DNA of 64,000 bases from Bradyrhizobium sp. Ec3.3 (GCF_000472925.1 NZ_AXAS01000011.1:1-64000), one strand, 5' to 3'; counted from the stretch's first letter, positions 44,911-55,305 are shown. The notes: generated by a model from the sequence alone, not told the origin. Numbers and translations are program-made.

Positions 44911-46466
44911 ACGAGCATTTCGCTGTTGGTGCGAAAGCGGTGCTTCCGTTGTCGAAAAAGTCGATCGCGATCGGAGCTGCCTGGATCGGTGTGAGCCGGC
45001 TGGTGGTCGCCAGTCTCGGCTTCCTGAACACGGTGATATTGGCGAGAATGCTTACGCCGGAGGATTTTGGCCTGGTTGCCGTCGCGACGGCTGTCATTGC
45101 CATCTTGACGTCGATGACCGAGCTGTCCCTGACATCGGCGCTCATTCACCACAAGGATCCAACTGAAGATCAATTCCACGCCGCCTGGACGTTGAGCCTG
45201 GCTCGCGCCTGCTTGCTCGCGCTCCTGCTATCGTTGCTCGCTTATCCGGTGTCACGATCCTACGGCGACAGTCGTTTGATTCCGATCCTGCTGGTCCTGA
45301 GCTGTTCCATCGTGATAACCGGCCTTCGAAATCCGATGCTTGCGATGATGCAGCGTCAACTCGTCTTCTGGCAGGAATTCGTGACGAGCAGCAGCCGGGC
45401 GCTCGCAACCATCCTTGTCTCCTCCGGGATCGCCATTTGCTTCAGGAGCTACTGGGCGCTGATCGCCGGGGCCGTCGTCGCCAACCTGGTGGATGTCGTT
45501 GCCTCCTATCTGATCCAGCCGTTTCGACCAAAATTCCGGATCAAGGGCAGCCGCTCCCTATGGTCATTCTCTCTGTGGCTATCGCTCGGACAGGCCGTCA
45601 GTACGCTGAACTGGCGTTTCGACCAGATCATCATCGGATATTTTCTCGGAAAATCCACGCTGGGTGGATATGTGCTGGGCAGCGACCTGGCCGCCACACC
45701 GACGAGAGAAGCGACAAACCCGCTCGCAGGAACGCTGTTTCCGGCGTTCGTGAGGCTGAGGGACGATAAAGCCGCCCTTCAGCGAGCTTATCTGTCGGCG
45801 CAATCAATGCTGTGTGGGATTGCCTTTCCGGCGGGGTTCGGCTTCGCGTTGATCGCCGATCAATTCGTTCCGCTAGTGCTGGGTGACGCCTGGGCAGGCG
45901 CGACAATCGTGATCCAGCTCCTCGGTGGTGCAATTGCGTTGCATACGCTCAGCGCTACCGTCCAGCCCCTTGGTCTGGCCCTTGGGCAGACGCGCAGGTT
46001 ATTTCATCGCGACGTTGCGGTCTTGATCGTGAGACTGCCTGTCATCGTCGCGGGTCTGTGGGTAGGAGGGTTGCTTGGCCTGCTTGTCGCTCGAGTGGCG
46101 GTTACGCTCGGCGGTGTCGTCTACAACATGGTCTTGGTCCGCGAATTGATCGGCACTTCTGTGTCCCGGCAATTTCTCGTGAATCTGAGGACTGCTTTGT
46201 CCACCTGCATGATCATCATCGTCGGCCTTCTGACCAATTGGGCTTTCATCACGTTGTTCGGCCATGAGTCTCACGTCTATGCTCGGTTGACCGCTGTTGT
46301 TCTGGTGAGCGCTCTCGCTTATGTCGGGGCAGCGTTTGGATTCTGGCGAGTAGCCGGTTCGCCGGCCGGGCCCGAGCGTGAGATCCTGCGGATCCTTGGC
46401 GTGATCGCCAACAGATTTGGGAAACTGGGGAGATCGTCGATGATAACCGCGCAGTCGGGTGAGTAA
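44901..46466 (+). CDS. Wzx-type polysaccharide flippase (MATE/MOP superfamily)
   Basis: A protein of about 520 residues with 12-14 membrane segments and the N-terminal pattern [40 protein letters not shown], typical of the PST/Wzx family that moves lipid-linked repeat units to the periplasmic face. The second ATG (44907) overlaps the GT61 stop as ATGA, so that start may be the one used. A small fragment of gmd follows one base after its stop. Confidence 0.92.
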   Translation: MSMNEHFAVGAKAVLPLSKKSIAIGAAWIGVSRLVVASLGFLNTVILARMLTPEDFGLVAVATAVIAILTSMTELSLTSALIHHKDPTEDQFHAAWTLSLARACLLALLLSLLAYPVSRSYGDSRLIPILLVLSCSIVITGLRNPMLAMMQRQLVFWQEFVTSSSRALATILVSSGIAICFRSYWALIAGAVVANLVDVVASYLIQPFRPKFRIKGSRSLWSFSLWLSLGQAVSTLNWRFDQIIIGYFLGKSTLGGYVLGSDLAATPTREATNPLAGTLFPAFVRLRDDKAALQRAYLSAQSMLCGIAFPAGFGFALIADQFVPLVLGDAWAGATIVIQLLGGAIALHTLSATVQPLGLALGQTRRLFHRDVAVLIVRLPVIVAGLWVGGLLGLLVARVAVTLGGVVYNMVLVRELIGTSVSRQFLVNLRTALSTCMIIIVGLLTNWAFITLFGHESHVYARLTAVVLVSALAYVGAAFGFWRVAGSPAGPEREILRILGVIANRFGKLGRSSMITAQSGE

Positions 46467-46467
46467 T

Positions 46468-46719
46468 ATGAATGAAAGGTCGAAGCGCCGCGTCGCGCTG
46501 ATTACGGGTGTCACCGGTCAGGACGGTGGCTATCTCGCCGAGTATTTGCTCGGCCTGGGCTGCACCGTGCACGGCATCAAGCGGCGCTCCTCTTCGTTCA
46601 ACACCGCCCGTGTCGACTGGAAACCCACGACGCCGTTCGCGCAACTGGTCAAGGAAATGGTGGCGGGCGATTTACTCGAGGCCAGGCGGGAGGTTGCCAA
46701 TGGCAAGCACTCCGTTTGA
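46468..46719 (+). pseudogene. gmd: GDP-mannose 4,6-dehydratase gene with large internal deletion
   Basis: The 83-codon frame begins like a normal GMD ([35 protein letters not shown]) and then jumps directly into the normal C-terminal end ([20 protein letters not shown]). About 270 of ~350 residues, including the catalytic Tyr-x3-Lys region, are missing, and the two ends are joined in frame. The start lies one base past the Wzx stop, and its end overlaps fcl by 20 bases. The product cannot form a working Rossmann enzyme. An intact gmd elsewhere in the genome would be needed to feed fcl. Confidence 0.88.
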
Positions 46720-47656
46720 ACTGGCCGGCAAGACCGTCTTCGTCGCCGGCCATCGCGGCATGGTTGGCTCCGCGCTCGTGCGGCGGCTTGCCGAGGAAGA
46801 TGTCGAACTGCTGACGGTGTCGCGGAGCGAGGTCGACCTGCGTGTCCAAGCCGCCGTCGACAGATGGTTCGCGGCAAAGCGCCCGCAGGCAGTGTTCCTT
46901 GCCGCTGCCAAGGTCGGCGGCATTGTCGCCAACAACACGCTGCGCGCCGAGTTCCTCTACGAGAATCTGGCGATCGCGAGCAACGTCATCCACGCCGCGC
47001 ATGTCAATCGATGCGAGAAGCTGATGTTCTTCGGCTCTTCCTGCATCTACCCCAAACTTGCAGCCCAGCCGCTGCGCGAAGAGTCGATGCTGACCGGCCC
47101 GCTGGAGCCGACCAACGAACCCTATGCGATCGCCAAGATCGCTGGCATCAAGATGGTCGAGGCCTATCGTAGCCAGTACGGCTCGAACTTCATCAGCGTG
47201 ATGCCGACAAACCTTTACGGTCGCGGCGACAATTATCATCCCGAATACAGCCACGTCGTCGCTGCGTTGATTCGCCGTTTCCACGAGGCCAAGATGTCGG
47301 GGGCGAAGAACGTCGTGGTGTGGGGCACCGGCACGCCGCGGCGCGAATTCCTCTTTGTCGATGATCTGGCGGACGCCTGCGTCCACCTCATGAAGACCTA
47401 TTCGAGTGGTGAGCTCGTCAACATCGGCACCGGCGTTGACATCACGATCGCCGAGTTCGCGCGCATGGTCGCAGCGACCATCGGCTATTTCGGCGAGATC
47501 AGCTATGACACCTCGCGCCCCGACGGCACTCCGCGCAAATTACTCGACGTCAGCCGGTTGATGAAACTGGGTTGGCGGGCCAAGACTTCGCTCGAGGATG
47601 GGCTCAAGCTGGCCTATCAGGCATATCTCAGCGAAAACCGGCAGGCAGCGGAGTAG
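46700..47656 (+). CDS. fcl: GDP-L-fucose synthase
   Basis: This NADPH-dependent epimerase/reductase converts GDP-4-keto-6-deoxymannose to GDP-L-fucose. Visible features are the Rossmann motif [18 protein letters not shown], the family block [10 protein letters not shown], the catalytic [10 protein letters not shown], and the Tyr-x3-Lys pair in [12 protein letters not shown]. Then come LPTNLYG-like [14 protein letters not shown] and [13 protein letters not shown]. The length (318 residues) is normal. ATG 46700 has GGGAGG six bases upstream and overlaps the end of the gmd remnant, the usual gmd-fcl arrangement. Confidence 0.95.
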   Translation: MASTPFELAGKTVFVAGHRGMVGSALVRRLAEEDVELLTVSRSEVDLRVQAAVDRWFAAKRPQAVFLAAAKVGGIVANNTLRAEFLYENLAIASNVIHAAHVNRCEKLMFFGSSCIYPKLAAQPLREESMLTGPLEPTNEPYAIAKIAGIKMVEAYRSQYGSNFISVMPTNLYGRGDNYHPEYSHVVAALIRRFHEAKMSGAKNVVVWGTGTPRREFLFVDDLADACVHLMKTYSSGELVNIGTGVDITIAEFARMVAATIGYFGEISYDTSRPDGTPRKLLDVSRLMKLGWRAKTSLEDGLKLAYQAYLSENRQAAE

Positions 47657-47748
47657 GGAGCTCGACGGTCATTGCGAGCTGACGGTCGCGCATCCGCATC
47701 CCGTCGTTCGCGGCTGGGGCGGTTGCATCAGTGTGACCACGGGGGCGA

Positions 47749-48549
47749 TCACTCCGGGGCGAACCAGCAGTTCGGCAGCATGACGTCATCCCGGTCTGCG
47801 ACGTTTCTCCTGTCGAGGTCGTGAGGAAACGTTCGCGCAGGCGTCCGGCGAGAAACGCGATCCTTGCGCAGGAACGAGAATTCCATGATCGGCGGGACCT
47901 TGAAGTCCCTGTATTCGATGGGTTTGAAGTAATTATTTGGATGGATGTGTACGACGTCGAAGTGCTTGGTGAGCTTCTTAAAAACCGCGCCGATCAGCTT
48001 GAGACCGATGGGATTGAGAATCCTGTCGAGGGAATGGAACTCGATGATAATGATCCTGAAGCGCTTCAGGCACTCCCAGCTCGTGTCAACGAGAACATCG
48101 TATTCGCCGCCTTCAATGTCCATCTGGAGGATGAGGTCGCCGGTCTGAGGGCCCTTTCTCGACATCCAGTTCTCTAAAGTCATGAACGTGGCGTTGTCTT
48201 CGTTTCCGAGAAATTTCTTTTCAAAATCCAGCAGGTCATTCCGGATCGCGGGTGCATCCACCGAGAAGTCGGCGAGGAAACACGGGATGCCACGTTCGGC
48301 AAGCCCGAGCTCGAAATCGGAGACATTGTAGACGCCCGGCGAAAAGCAACCGACGCATCCATCCAGGTCGTCGGGAACCAGGTAGCCGCCATCGGCTGAT
48401 CCGCCCAGACGAATCAATTTCTTGTCCGTCACGACAGGGAAGAGGTCACGGAAGAACTTCCTGAGCTCTTCCTCCTTTGAAGTGCCGGATATCATAAAGT
48501 CGTTATCGAGCAGGCGTGCCTTCACGTAGTCCTTCAACAAACCAATCAT
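47749..48549 (-). CDS. FkbM-like methyltransferase domain protein
   Basis: The 266-residue protein contains RLGGSADGGYLVPDDL and the FkbM core DLILQMDIEGGEYDVLVDTS followed by IIIIEFHSLDRI. The usual glycine-rich SAM loop is replaced by a divergent VGCFSPGVYNVSDFE block, as in a known FkbM-related subgroup. The ATG at 48549 has GGAG eight bases upstream; a TTG further up lacks a site. It stands alone on the minus strand between fcl and the pyruvyltransferase gene. It probably methylates a sugar or polyol, with the substrate unknown. Confidence 0.75.
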   Translation of the reverse strand: MIGLLKDYVKARLLDNDFMISGTSKEEELRKFFRDLFPVVTDKKLIRLGGSADGGYLVPDDLDGCVGCFSPGVYNVSDFELGLAERGIPCFLADFSVDAPAIRNDLLDFEKKFLGNEDNATFMTLENWMSRKGPQTGDLILQMDIEGGEYDVLVDTSWECLKRFRIIIIEFHSLDRILNPIGLKLIGAVFKKLTKHFDVVHIHPNNYFKPIEYRDFKVPPIMEFSFLRKDRVSRRTPARTFPHDLDRRNVADRDDVMLPNCWFAPE

Positions 48550-48975
48550 GCGGTTGACTCCGAGCTCGCTGACGCGTCCGCGTGCGGCTTGCTGCAAGAA
48601 GCGGCATTCCCGGTAGGCTCGTCGTCTGTGCTCGTTGCGACGAACACATTTGCCTGCCTTAAGACTTCAATAGATTCGATTTTTGTCATGAATATGTGCG
48701 GTGTTGTCGCTAATCGGCAGCATTGCCGAGACTTGCCTTTGGTTGTTGAGCCGATCTAGTCCGTACCTTGGAACTCGGTCAGCTTCCGCATCGGCGAGGG
48801 GGACACTAGAGCGTGATAGACGCAGAAGCCGGCTGAGGGCGAAAGATCGAACTGATGCGTGACGCGGGAAGCGCGGCAGCGCAAACTGTCCGGCGTTCTC
48901 GCTGGCAGCACGCAGATGCGTCGTTTACGCAACCGTAGCGAGTACGGCGCGCAATAGCAGAGGTAGGTTTGTCGA
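48550..48975. other. Divergent intergenic region
   Basis: This is 426 bases between two divergent genes, so it should contain both promoters. A short GGCAGCATTGCC inverted repeat is visible near 48716. No intact gene is seen. Confidence 0.4.
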
Positions 48976-50106
48976 ATGCGAATTGTTGGCGATGCATCGG
49001 AAGCCGTTCGATGCTCTGATGCGAGCTGCGGCACCGAAGAGTTCAGGACGATGTCCGAAAGTCCCATAAAGGATTCTCGTACACTCATTGCAGAGTTGCA
49101 GAGTGAGATCGACAAGGTCATCGGGCCTCATCTGGAGGGGGTCGAGGACTTCGCGCTAGTGGACTTTCCTAACCATCCAAATGTGGGAGACAGCGCCATT
49201 TGGTTGGGTGAGGAGACCTATCTGCAGCAGAAGCTGGGCAGAGCGCCGTCCTACGTGTGCACCTATGACACCTGGTCAAAGAGAGATTTCGAAAGAGCCG
49301 TTCCTGTCGGACCTATCCTTATCCATGGTGGCGGCAATTTCGGCGACCTGTGGCCCAATCATCAGGAGTTTCGGCTCAGGCTTCTGTCGGAGTTTCCGGA
49401 TCGCCAGATCATCCAGTTGCCGCAAACCATACACTTCTCCTCGAAGGCAAGCCTCAAGCGCGCCGCCGAGATCATCAACTCCCACAAAAAGTTCCGGATT
49501 CTGGTCCGCGACACCAAAAGCTTGGACGTCGCGAGAAAGGAATTCACGGCGGCCGTCGATCTCTGTCCGGACATGGCATTCTGCCTGGGCGCGCAGAGTT
49601 CGCGAGCCGCCATAGCGAGGAAGTTGTTGCTGCTACTCCGAACCGATCACGAGAAGGTGGAGCAGGGACGTTCTCGTCCGCTCCCGAGCTTTGCAGTCGT
49701 CGAGGACTGGCTTATGGAACAGCGCGGTCTGGGAAAGTGGTTGTTGCTCCAGGCGCTGCTTGAAATGTCCCCTCGCGTGTTCAAGGGCAGGATGCCGTCC
49801 GAACTCGACGTGCGCATTCGATGGTTTCACCTTTTGGCGTCGAACCGTGTAGCCCGCGGAATGAAGCAGGTTGGATCGTCGGCCTATGTGATCACGGATC
49901 GCCTTCACACGCACATCTTTTGCGTATTGTTGAATGTGCCGCATTCGGTCCTTGACAACAATTATGGAAAGATCAGCACGTTCGTCGATGCCTGGAGCAA
50001 GCCCTTCGAAAAGCTGGCCCGGCCCTTAAGCACGAGTGTGGACGAGGCCGTCGCAACCTTTCTGGACATCTGCAAAGGCAGTCCGACGCCGATGGACCGG
50101 GGATGA
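48976..50106 (+). CDS. Polysaccharide pyruvyltransferase family protein (ExoV-like)
   Basis: The pyruvyltransferase-family fold is shown by FPNHPNVGDSAIWLGEE, ILIHGGGNFGDLWPNHQEFR, IIQLPQTIHFSS, DLCPDMAFCLG and the C-terminal YVITDRLHTHIFCVLL with the PHSVLDNNYGKI block. Enzymes of this family add a ketal-linked pyruvate from PEP to terminal sugars of exopolysaccharides, giving acidic groups. At 376 residues the size is normal. Two starts are possible (ATG 48976 and ATG 49051), both with moderate ribosome-binding sites. Confidence 0.88.
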   Translation: MRIVGDASEAVRCSDASCGTEEFRTMSESPIKDSRTLIAELQSEIDKVIGPHLEGVEDFALVDFPNHPNVGDSAIWLGEETYLQQKLGRAPSYVCTYDTWSKRDFERAVPVGPILIHGGGNFGDLWPNHQEFRLRLLSEFPDRQIIQLPQTIHFSSKASLKRAAEIINSHKKFRILVRDTKSLDVARKEFTAAVDLCPDMAFCLGAQSSRAAIARKLLLLLRTDHEKVEQGRSRPLPSFAVVEDWLMEQRGLGKWLLLQALLEMSPRVFKGRMPSELDVRIRWFHLLASNRVARGMKQVGSSAYVITDRLHTHIFCVLLNVPHSVLDNNYGKISTFVDAWSKPFEKLARPLSTSVDEAVATFLDICKGSPTPMDRG

Positions 50107-50116
50107 CGGTCGAGCA

Positions 50117-51793
50117 TCATCTTCCCTCGGGGCGGCTTGCCGTATCGTGCGCATCGACGTTCAATGTGGTCATCCTCGTTATTGTCTGGCCCGCATTGTT
50201 TGTGCAGGCGATTGTCAGGTTGCTAACCCCTATTGCTGTTGGTGCGCCGGTGATGAGTCTGGTGGAACGCTCAAAGGAGAGACCCTGGGGCAGTCCTTTG
50301 ACGGACAGAATCTTCGGCGTCATGACGCCGACGTCGCACTCCCGATAGATATCGTGGCGGTAGCTGTTGCCCGCGGCGGCTGAAAGGGGGCCGGTTGTCA
50401 CCCGTGGGCCGCGATTGATGGAGAATCGCAGAGGCTCCATTGTCGAGCCGTCGGGCTTGAAGCCATAGACGACGACGTGAGACCGCCCGGCATTGCCGGT
50501 GCCGTCGGTGAAGTCTGCCTTGATCGTGCGCGATGTCGCCTCGTACGAAATGCCTTCCGGGAATTGCGTAAATGTCGTCTGCTCCGTCATGCCCGCTTCG
50601 GAGCTGTCATAGGGTATGACCTGGACGAATTCCGTAACACTCGCATCACCCCAGAGGGCCTTGGCACTCGGCAGCACAACCTTGCCGTTGCCATCATAGT
50701 CGACATTAAGGTCTGCGACCGAAACCAGCGGCTTCCAATGCTTGACGCCTGCCGTCCGCCAGCCGCGTATCCAATCGACATCGAGATAGGCGCCAGTCGC
50801 CGAGCCGGCCCACGCCTCGGCCTTATACGCCTCGCCCGCGAACGTATTGTTGAATATGTGTGACGTCAGAAGAACAAATGAAGGCATGCTTTTGGTATTG
50901 GAGTCCACGCCGACAAACTGGGCTCGAAGGGCACCGTCGACATAAAGCTGGGTGTTCCCACCGTTTCGAAAGATAAAGCTGAAGACGTGGAACGTGTCGT
51001 CCATGTAGTCGAATGGTCCGGCGCTGTTGTCGGTCGAGATTGCCCCCGACGTGTGGACGATATTGCTGAAATGCATGCCTTGGGAGTTGCACTCCAGATC
51101 CCACTCGTTGCCGGTTGGATTGAGCACGGGGGTGACGGAATAGGTCCAGAATGACGGATGAAAGCCGGCTGGATTTGCAAGCTTTGAACTGAACCGGGCA
51201 CGCATCTCGATGATGACGGCGTTGGTGGTCGGGTAGTATGCAAATGCCCCGGCTGTATGGATCATCGCGGAGAGCTGTGGGCGGGCGCCTCCGTTGATGG
51301 AGCGGTCGGTCGGCGTAAGGAATGCCTGCTCGCGCGCTGTTGCCTTGCGTGCTCCGAGCCGTAGCACCGAGTGGGAAACCGACATGTTGTCGAGACCAAC
51401 CGCGACGCCGCGGTTGCCGTCTCTGTAGCCCGTCGTCAGCGGGTCGGCATCGAATGCTGTCCCTAGCGACGTGGTATTGCCGCGGATGCCCGGATGATAG
51501 GCGCCAGTCGGGAAGAACCTGCCGCGAGGATTTGCCGGACCAACGATATCCAGAGTATCAAAGTCATCACCCCAGGACAGTGTATAGCCCGCATACAACC
51601 CACTGCCATTCTGGCCGACGACGGCGCCACCGACGACCTGACTGCTTCGCCTGAAGGGCGGTATGGATTGCAGCCATTGTCGTAGACCTTCGCTGCTCAA
51701 GCCAAAATAAAGTGCCGAGCCGGCGACAACCAACGATGCGACGAACAGTGTTGCCATGGTGCCATTGGTTCGACGCTTTGATGGCATCCGCAC
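50117..51793 (-). CDS. Anchored or exported GH16-like glycanase with Ig-type C-terminus
   Basis: An N-terminal membrane segment (TMATLFVASLVVAGSALYFG) is followed by a GH16-like domain: YTLSWGDDFDTLDI at its start and the probable catalytic block NEWDLEC, an E-x-D-x-E motif with Trp at the second position. HVFSFIFRNGGNTQLYVDG follows, a typical GH16 strand. The last ~90 residues resemble a putative Ig domain (LPQGLSFERSTRLITGAPT). At 558 residues it is longer than simple GH16 enzymes. It is convergent with the pyruvyltransferase gene. A role in cutting the secreted polymer is likely, but the substrate is unknown. Confidence 0.75.
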   Translation of the reverse strand: MRMPSKRRTNGTMATLFVASLVVAGSALYFGLSSEGLRQWLQSIPPFRRSSQVVGGAVVGQNGSGLYAGYTLSWGDDFDTLDIVGPANPRGRFFPTGAYHPGIRGNTTSLGTAFDADPLTTGYRDGNRGVAVGLDNMSVSHSVLRLGARKATAREQAFLTPTDRSINGGARPQLSAMIHTAGAFAYYPTTNAVIIEMRARFSSKLANPAGFHPSFWTYSVTPVLNPTGNEWDLECNSQGMHFSNIVHTSGAISTDNSAGPFDYMDDTFHVFSFIFRNGGNTQLYVDGALRAQFVGVDSNTKSMPSFVLLTSHIFNNTFAGEAYKAEAWAGSATGAYLDVDWIRGWRTAGVKHWKPLVSVADLNVDYDGNGKVVLPSAKALWGDASVTEFVQVIPYDSSEAGMTEQTTFTQFPEGISYEATSRTIKADFTDGTGNAGRSHVVVYGFKPDGSTMEPLRFSINRGPRVTTGPLSAAAGNSYRHDIYRECDVGVMTPKILSVKGLPQGLSFERSTRLITGAPTAIGVSNLTIACTNNAGQTITRMTTLNVDAHDTASRPEGR

Positions 51794-52071
51794 CTCTCTT
51801 GGCTTGAGCCCCCACGATTCTCGCCTCGTACCTATTCACTCGCACGTGAGGAACCTAAGGTCCGCTCCAGGCCGCCGTGAATGCAGGCCGCTTTAGTGTG
51901 TAGCCGCGAGCTTGGTCGTGCTGACGGAATAGGAATGTGAAAACATGGCCGACAGCATGGCGGCCCCCAGAAGCGTGACGCGTCCTTGTCAGCACAGACA
52001 AGTTCGCGCTAATCGTTTCGAGGGTCATGTGAAAAGCGGTTCCAAGTCGACAGCGCCGGACTGGTCAATCA

Positions 52072-52887
52072 ATGGGCAGCAATCTCAGAATTGTCGCGAT
52101 TAGTTTGGCAGGTTCCCCGCGCCGCGAGCGCGCGAGCGCAAACCTGGAAGCGCTTGATGTTCCGTGGACCTTCTTTGATGCCTTGCGAGTGCCGTCCACA
52201 GGACTGCCACAATATGACGAAGCGCTGGCCATTCGCTTTTGGGGCAGGGGTCTTTCCCGCGCCGAGATCGGCTGCGCAGCAAGCCATATGAGCATCATGG
52301 CGCAATTGGCGGCGTCAGAGGCCGATACATGGGCACTCGTGATGGAAGACGACGTCGTTCTCGACACGGGCTTCAGCTTTCAATCGCTTCCCGATATCTG
52401 CAAGGCTGCCGAGATCGGTTATCTCCGGCTGTACGGACGGCATATGGCGCCGTGCAAACATGTGGCCTGGCTGGATCAGCGGGAGTTGGTGCGGTTTGAG
52501 CGCGCGCCAATGGGAACCCAAGCCTATCTGATCTCCAGTCGAGCCGCGCGTCGATTCATGGACAGCGTGACGACGATCCATCGGCCAGTCGACTGGGAGA
52601 TGGACCGGTTCTGGGCAAACGGCCTCTACAATTACGCCTTGTTTCCGTTCCCCTGCCTTGAACTGACGATGCCGTCGTCGATTGCAAAGGCTGCAGAGTC
52701 GGTTCGCGAGCCGACCGCGATCGATAGGGCGGCATGGTTTGCGTGGAAATCAAAGGAATATGTTCTGCGCTTGTCAGAAAATATTCGTCTTCGCCAATCC
52801 GACAAGCGGATTTGCGCTCGCCTTGCCGGCTTAGCCAGTCTTCACGGGCCATTGCCCGAGACGATCCGCACGATCGAAAGCGCGTGA
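52072..52887 (+). CDS. GT25 family glycosyltransferase
   Basis: The GT25 pattern is clear: RIVAISLAGSPRRERASANL, GLSRAEIGCAASHMSIM and the metal-binding ALVMEDDVVLD, then QAYLISSRAARRFMD and PVDWEMDRFW. GT25 enzymes add galactose or glucose in lipooligosaccharide and capsule synthesis. At 271 residues it has family length. It stands between two minus-strand genes, so it probably has its own promoter in the 278-base gap upstream. Confidence 0.9.
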   Translation: MGSNLRIVAISLAGSPRRERASANLEALDVPWTFFDALRVPSTGLPQYDEALAIRFWGRGLSRAEIGCAASHMSIMAQLAASEADTWALVMEDDVVLDTGFSFQSLPDICKAAEIGYLRLYGRHMAPCKHVAWLDQRELVRFERAPMGTQAYLISSRAARRFMDSVTTIHRPVDWEMDRFWANGLYNYALFPFPCLELTMPSSIAKAAESVREPTAIDRAAWFAWKSKEYVLRLSENIRLRQSDKRICARLAGLASLHGPLPETIRTIESA

Positions 52888-52950
52888 TTGACGCCTGGAG
52901 AGGCGTGCGACGAGATCTGTCGAGGCGATTGCTTTTGCGCCGCTCCGCAT

Positions 52951-54090
52951 TCAGGCGTGCTTGCGCCGGATGACGCTGCCGATCCTGACGAGCGGCCTGA
53001 GGAGTTCTGCCCTGTTGAACCGGAGCATGATCAGCCGGTACGCAAGCCAGGAAGGGCTCAAGAACAACGCAGAGAACCAGACGATATGGGAGGCGGCAGT
53101 GCGCCATTGTGTCGTCTTGGTCAGGGCAAGCCATATCCCACGGCGCACGAGTGAATTCGACGAGTCCGCGTCCTGCCCAACATACCTCAGTCCCAATTTA
53201 CGCGACGCGAGGCGATAGTTGATAAAGACGATCTCGTTATCGATCGGCCTTGCGGCCTGCACGCGCATTGATTTCCTGTCGCAATGCGCCTTCAGGATGT
53301 CGAACTCGGCGACGCGGAACCCGATCTGCCTGGGGAAATCGGGAAAGCGTTGTGCGCGGCCCTTCGCGTCATTCCGGCTGATATTTCTGCCGTGAAGCCG
53401 ATACTGCCCGAGAGTTTCCTGCACCGTGACCACGTTCCCGTAGAGAGGCGCGATCGTGTTCAGGGCGCCATCGTACCCGACCGGTGGACTGAGAGGGATG
53501 ACCTGACGAAGAAACTCTCGGGAGTACGCATTTCCCGACATGACCGGCCAGATATACGTTCCCGACCGGATAAATTCTGCGTGCACATCGTCCGGCGCGT
53601 AGGACTTGGGAAACGCGCAAAACGAGCGTCCAAGTCGCTTGCCAGCGCCGTCGATGATTTCCAGATTGAATTGAACTTTCGACACACCCTCGCGCCAGCG
53701 TGCAGCGACGTGTTCCACCGCCGTCGGCAGCAGGATATCATCCGCATCGAGGAAGAGCAGCACATCGCCTGTTGCCTCGCGATACCCAACCTCGAATGCT
53801 GCGATGTTGCCTTGGTTTGCCTGAAATATGGCTCGAATCTTGTCGCCATAGCCGGCGATAATTTGGCGGGAACCGTCGATCGAGCCGTCGTCGACGACAA
53901 CGATTTCATCCGCCGGACGCGTCTGGTTCAACGCGCTGTCGATTGCCAGTCTGACATACCGTTCATAGTTGTAGACCGTTATGACGATGCTGATCTTCAA
54001 CGTGTGTCGCTCACGAAATTCGCAGATGTCACGAGAGGCTATCAATCCATGCCTTGATGAGCCAGAAGTAATTTCAGGTCCGCAAAGCAT
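52951..54090 (-). CDS. GT2 family glycosyltransferase
   Basis: The GT-A motifs are KISIVITVYNYERYV, EIVVVDDGSIDGS and LLFLDADDILLPT. It is a paralogue of the GT2 at 38792 with the same IDGAG and SGNAYSREF landmarks. The first 30 codons look unlike the family, and a TTG at 54000 directly before KISIVITV may be the real start. It is divergent from the GT4 gene, with only 18 bases between the two annotated starts. Confidence 0.88.
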   Translation of the reverse strand: MLCGPEITSGSSRHGLIASRDICEFRERHTLKISIVITVYNYERYVRLAIDSALNQTRPADEIVVVDDGSIDGSRQIIAGYGDKIRAIFQANQGNIAAFEVGYREATGDVLLFLDADDILLPTAVEHVAARWREGVSKVQFNLEIIDGAGKRLGRSFCAFPKSYAPDDVHAEFIRSGTYIWPVMSGNAYSREFLRQVIPLSPPVGYDGALNTIAPLYGNVVTVQETLGQYRLHGRNISRNDAKGRAQRFPDFPRQIGFRVAEFDILKAHCDRKSMRVQAARPIDNEIVFINYRLASRKLGLRYVGQDADSSNSLVRRGIWLALTKTTQWRTAASHIVWFSALFLSPSWLAYRLIMLRFNRAELLRPLVRIGSVIRRKHA

Positions 54091-54108
54091 GGTTGGTGAG
54101 GCTATCGC

Positions 54109-55305
54109 ATGAAAATCGCTCTGATCGATCCGTCACTGTTTACTTGGCCGTATGATCTCAAATTAGCCAAAGGATTGACCGATATTGGGCATGCAGCCAG
54201 CATTGTCGGACGCCAGCTTGGGCTGACGCCGTCTGTCGACGAAGACCTGTTTCTAGACCGGCATTTTTATCCAGGATTGCAGTCGCGCTTTTTCAAGAAA
54301 CTTCCGCGCAACGTGCAACTGGGACTGAAGGGCCTCAGTCACGCCGAATCAATGATGCGGTTGATCAGGCGCTTCAGGAGAGCGCCACCTGACGTGATCC
54401 ATTTCCAGTGGGCGCCGCTGGCGATCGTTGACAGCCAGTTCATTCCCAAGTTCAGGAGGGTCGCGCCAACGGTTCTGACCGTTCACGACTCGAATCCGTT
54501 CAATAACAATCCGAGCTCGCGAATACAGCGAATCGGCGCGTTCGGGATTCTGCGTTGCTTCGACCATCTCATCGTTCATACGACCGTTGCACGCGATCGA
54601 CTGCTGCGCGCTGGTATCCCGGACGAGAAGATTTCCGTGATCGCGCACGGATTGCTGACGGATCATATCGCCCGGCCGGCTGACGAGCCTCCGGCCGCGG
54701 ACCGGCGCGTTCAAATACTCCTGTTCGGCAAGATAAAGCCCTACAAGGGCGTCGATGTCATGCTTCGTGCGCTTGCGCTGCTTCCCCGAGAGGTCAGGGC
54801 GCATTGTGTGGTGAAGGTCGTAGGCTGGCCGGAAATGCCGATGGAGCCGCTGCTTGCGATGGTGAAGGATCTGCAGCTCGAGGACCATGTCGAATTCGAC
54901 CTGCGTTTCATTCCGGAAGATGAAGTGACCTCGCTGGTCGCGCGCGCTGACATCCTGGCCTTTCCGTACCGGGATATTGACGCATCGGGTGTGCTAATGC
55001 TGGCGATCGCGGCGGGACGTCCGATTGTGGCATCGAACCTTGGAACGTTTTCGGAATGGCTGAGCGATGAGGCGGAGGGAACGCTCGTTCCTCCAGATGA
55101 TCCCGCCGCATTGTCCCGGTCGCTCGAGCGCTTGATCAGCGATCCCAGCTATCGAAACGCCAAGAGCAAAGCGATGCTGGATCTGCGCAACTTAGTTCCG
55201 ACATGGACCTCGATTGCACGCTTGACCGAAGCCGCTTACGCGAAGGCGGGCCAGCGTGTGAGCGCACCGGCCAGCGCCGACGTTCTGGAAGCCTTACGAA
55301 ACTGA
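54109..55305 (+). CDS. GT4-type glycosyltransferase
   Basis: This is a GT-B fold protein of 398 residues. The N-terminal domain holds LTDIGHAASIVGR, DVIHFQWAPLAIVD and VLTVHDSNPFN. The C-terminal donor-binding domain shows ILLFGKIKPYKGVDVMLRAL, the E-x7-E-like region ILAFPYRDIDASGVLMLAIA, and GRPIVASNLGTFSEWL. It is a retaining transferase of the GT4 class, soluble or peripheral. Its 3' end overlaps the convergent ExoA-like gene by 12 bases. Confidence 0.9.
   Translation: MKIALIDPSLFTWPYDLKLAKGLTDIGHAASIVGRQLGLTPSVDEDLFLDRHFYPGLQSRFFKKLPRNVQLGLKGLSHAESMMRLIRRFRRAPPDVIHFQWAPLAIVDSQFIPKFRRVAPTVLTVHDSNPFNNNPSSRIQRIGAFGILRCFDHLIVHTTVARDRLLRAGIPDEKISVIAHGLLTDHIARPADEPPAADRRVQILLFGKIKPYKGVDVMLRALALLPREVRAHCVVKVVGWPEMPMEPLLAMVKDLQLEDHVEFDLRFIPEDEVTSLVARADILAFPYRDIDASGVLMLAIAAGRPIVASNLGTFSEWLSDEAEGTLVPPDDPAALSRSLERLISDPSYRNAKSKAMLDLRNLVPTWTSIARLTEAAYAKAGQRVSAPASADVLEALRN

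Noticed and set aside
48690..48760. Short frame beginning MCGVVANRQ, like the start of asparagine synthetases
   Set aside because: Only the first six residues fit and a stop follows after about 20 codons. Most likely chance.
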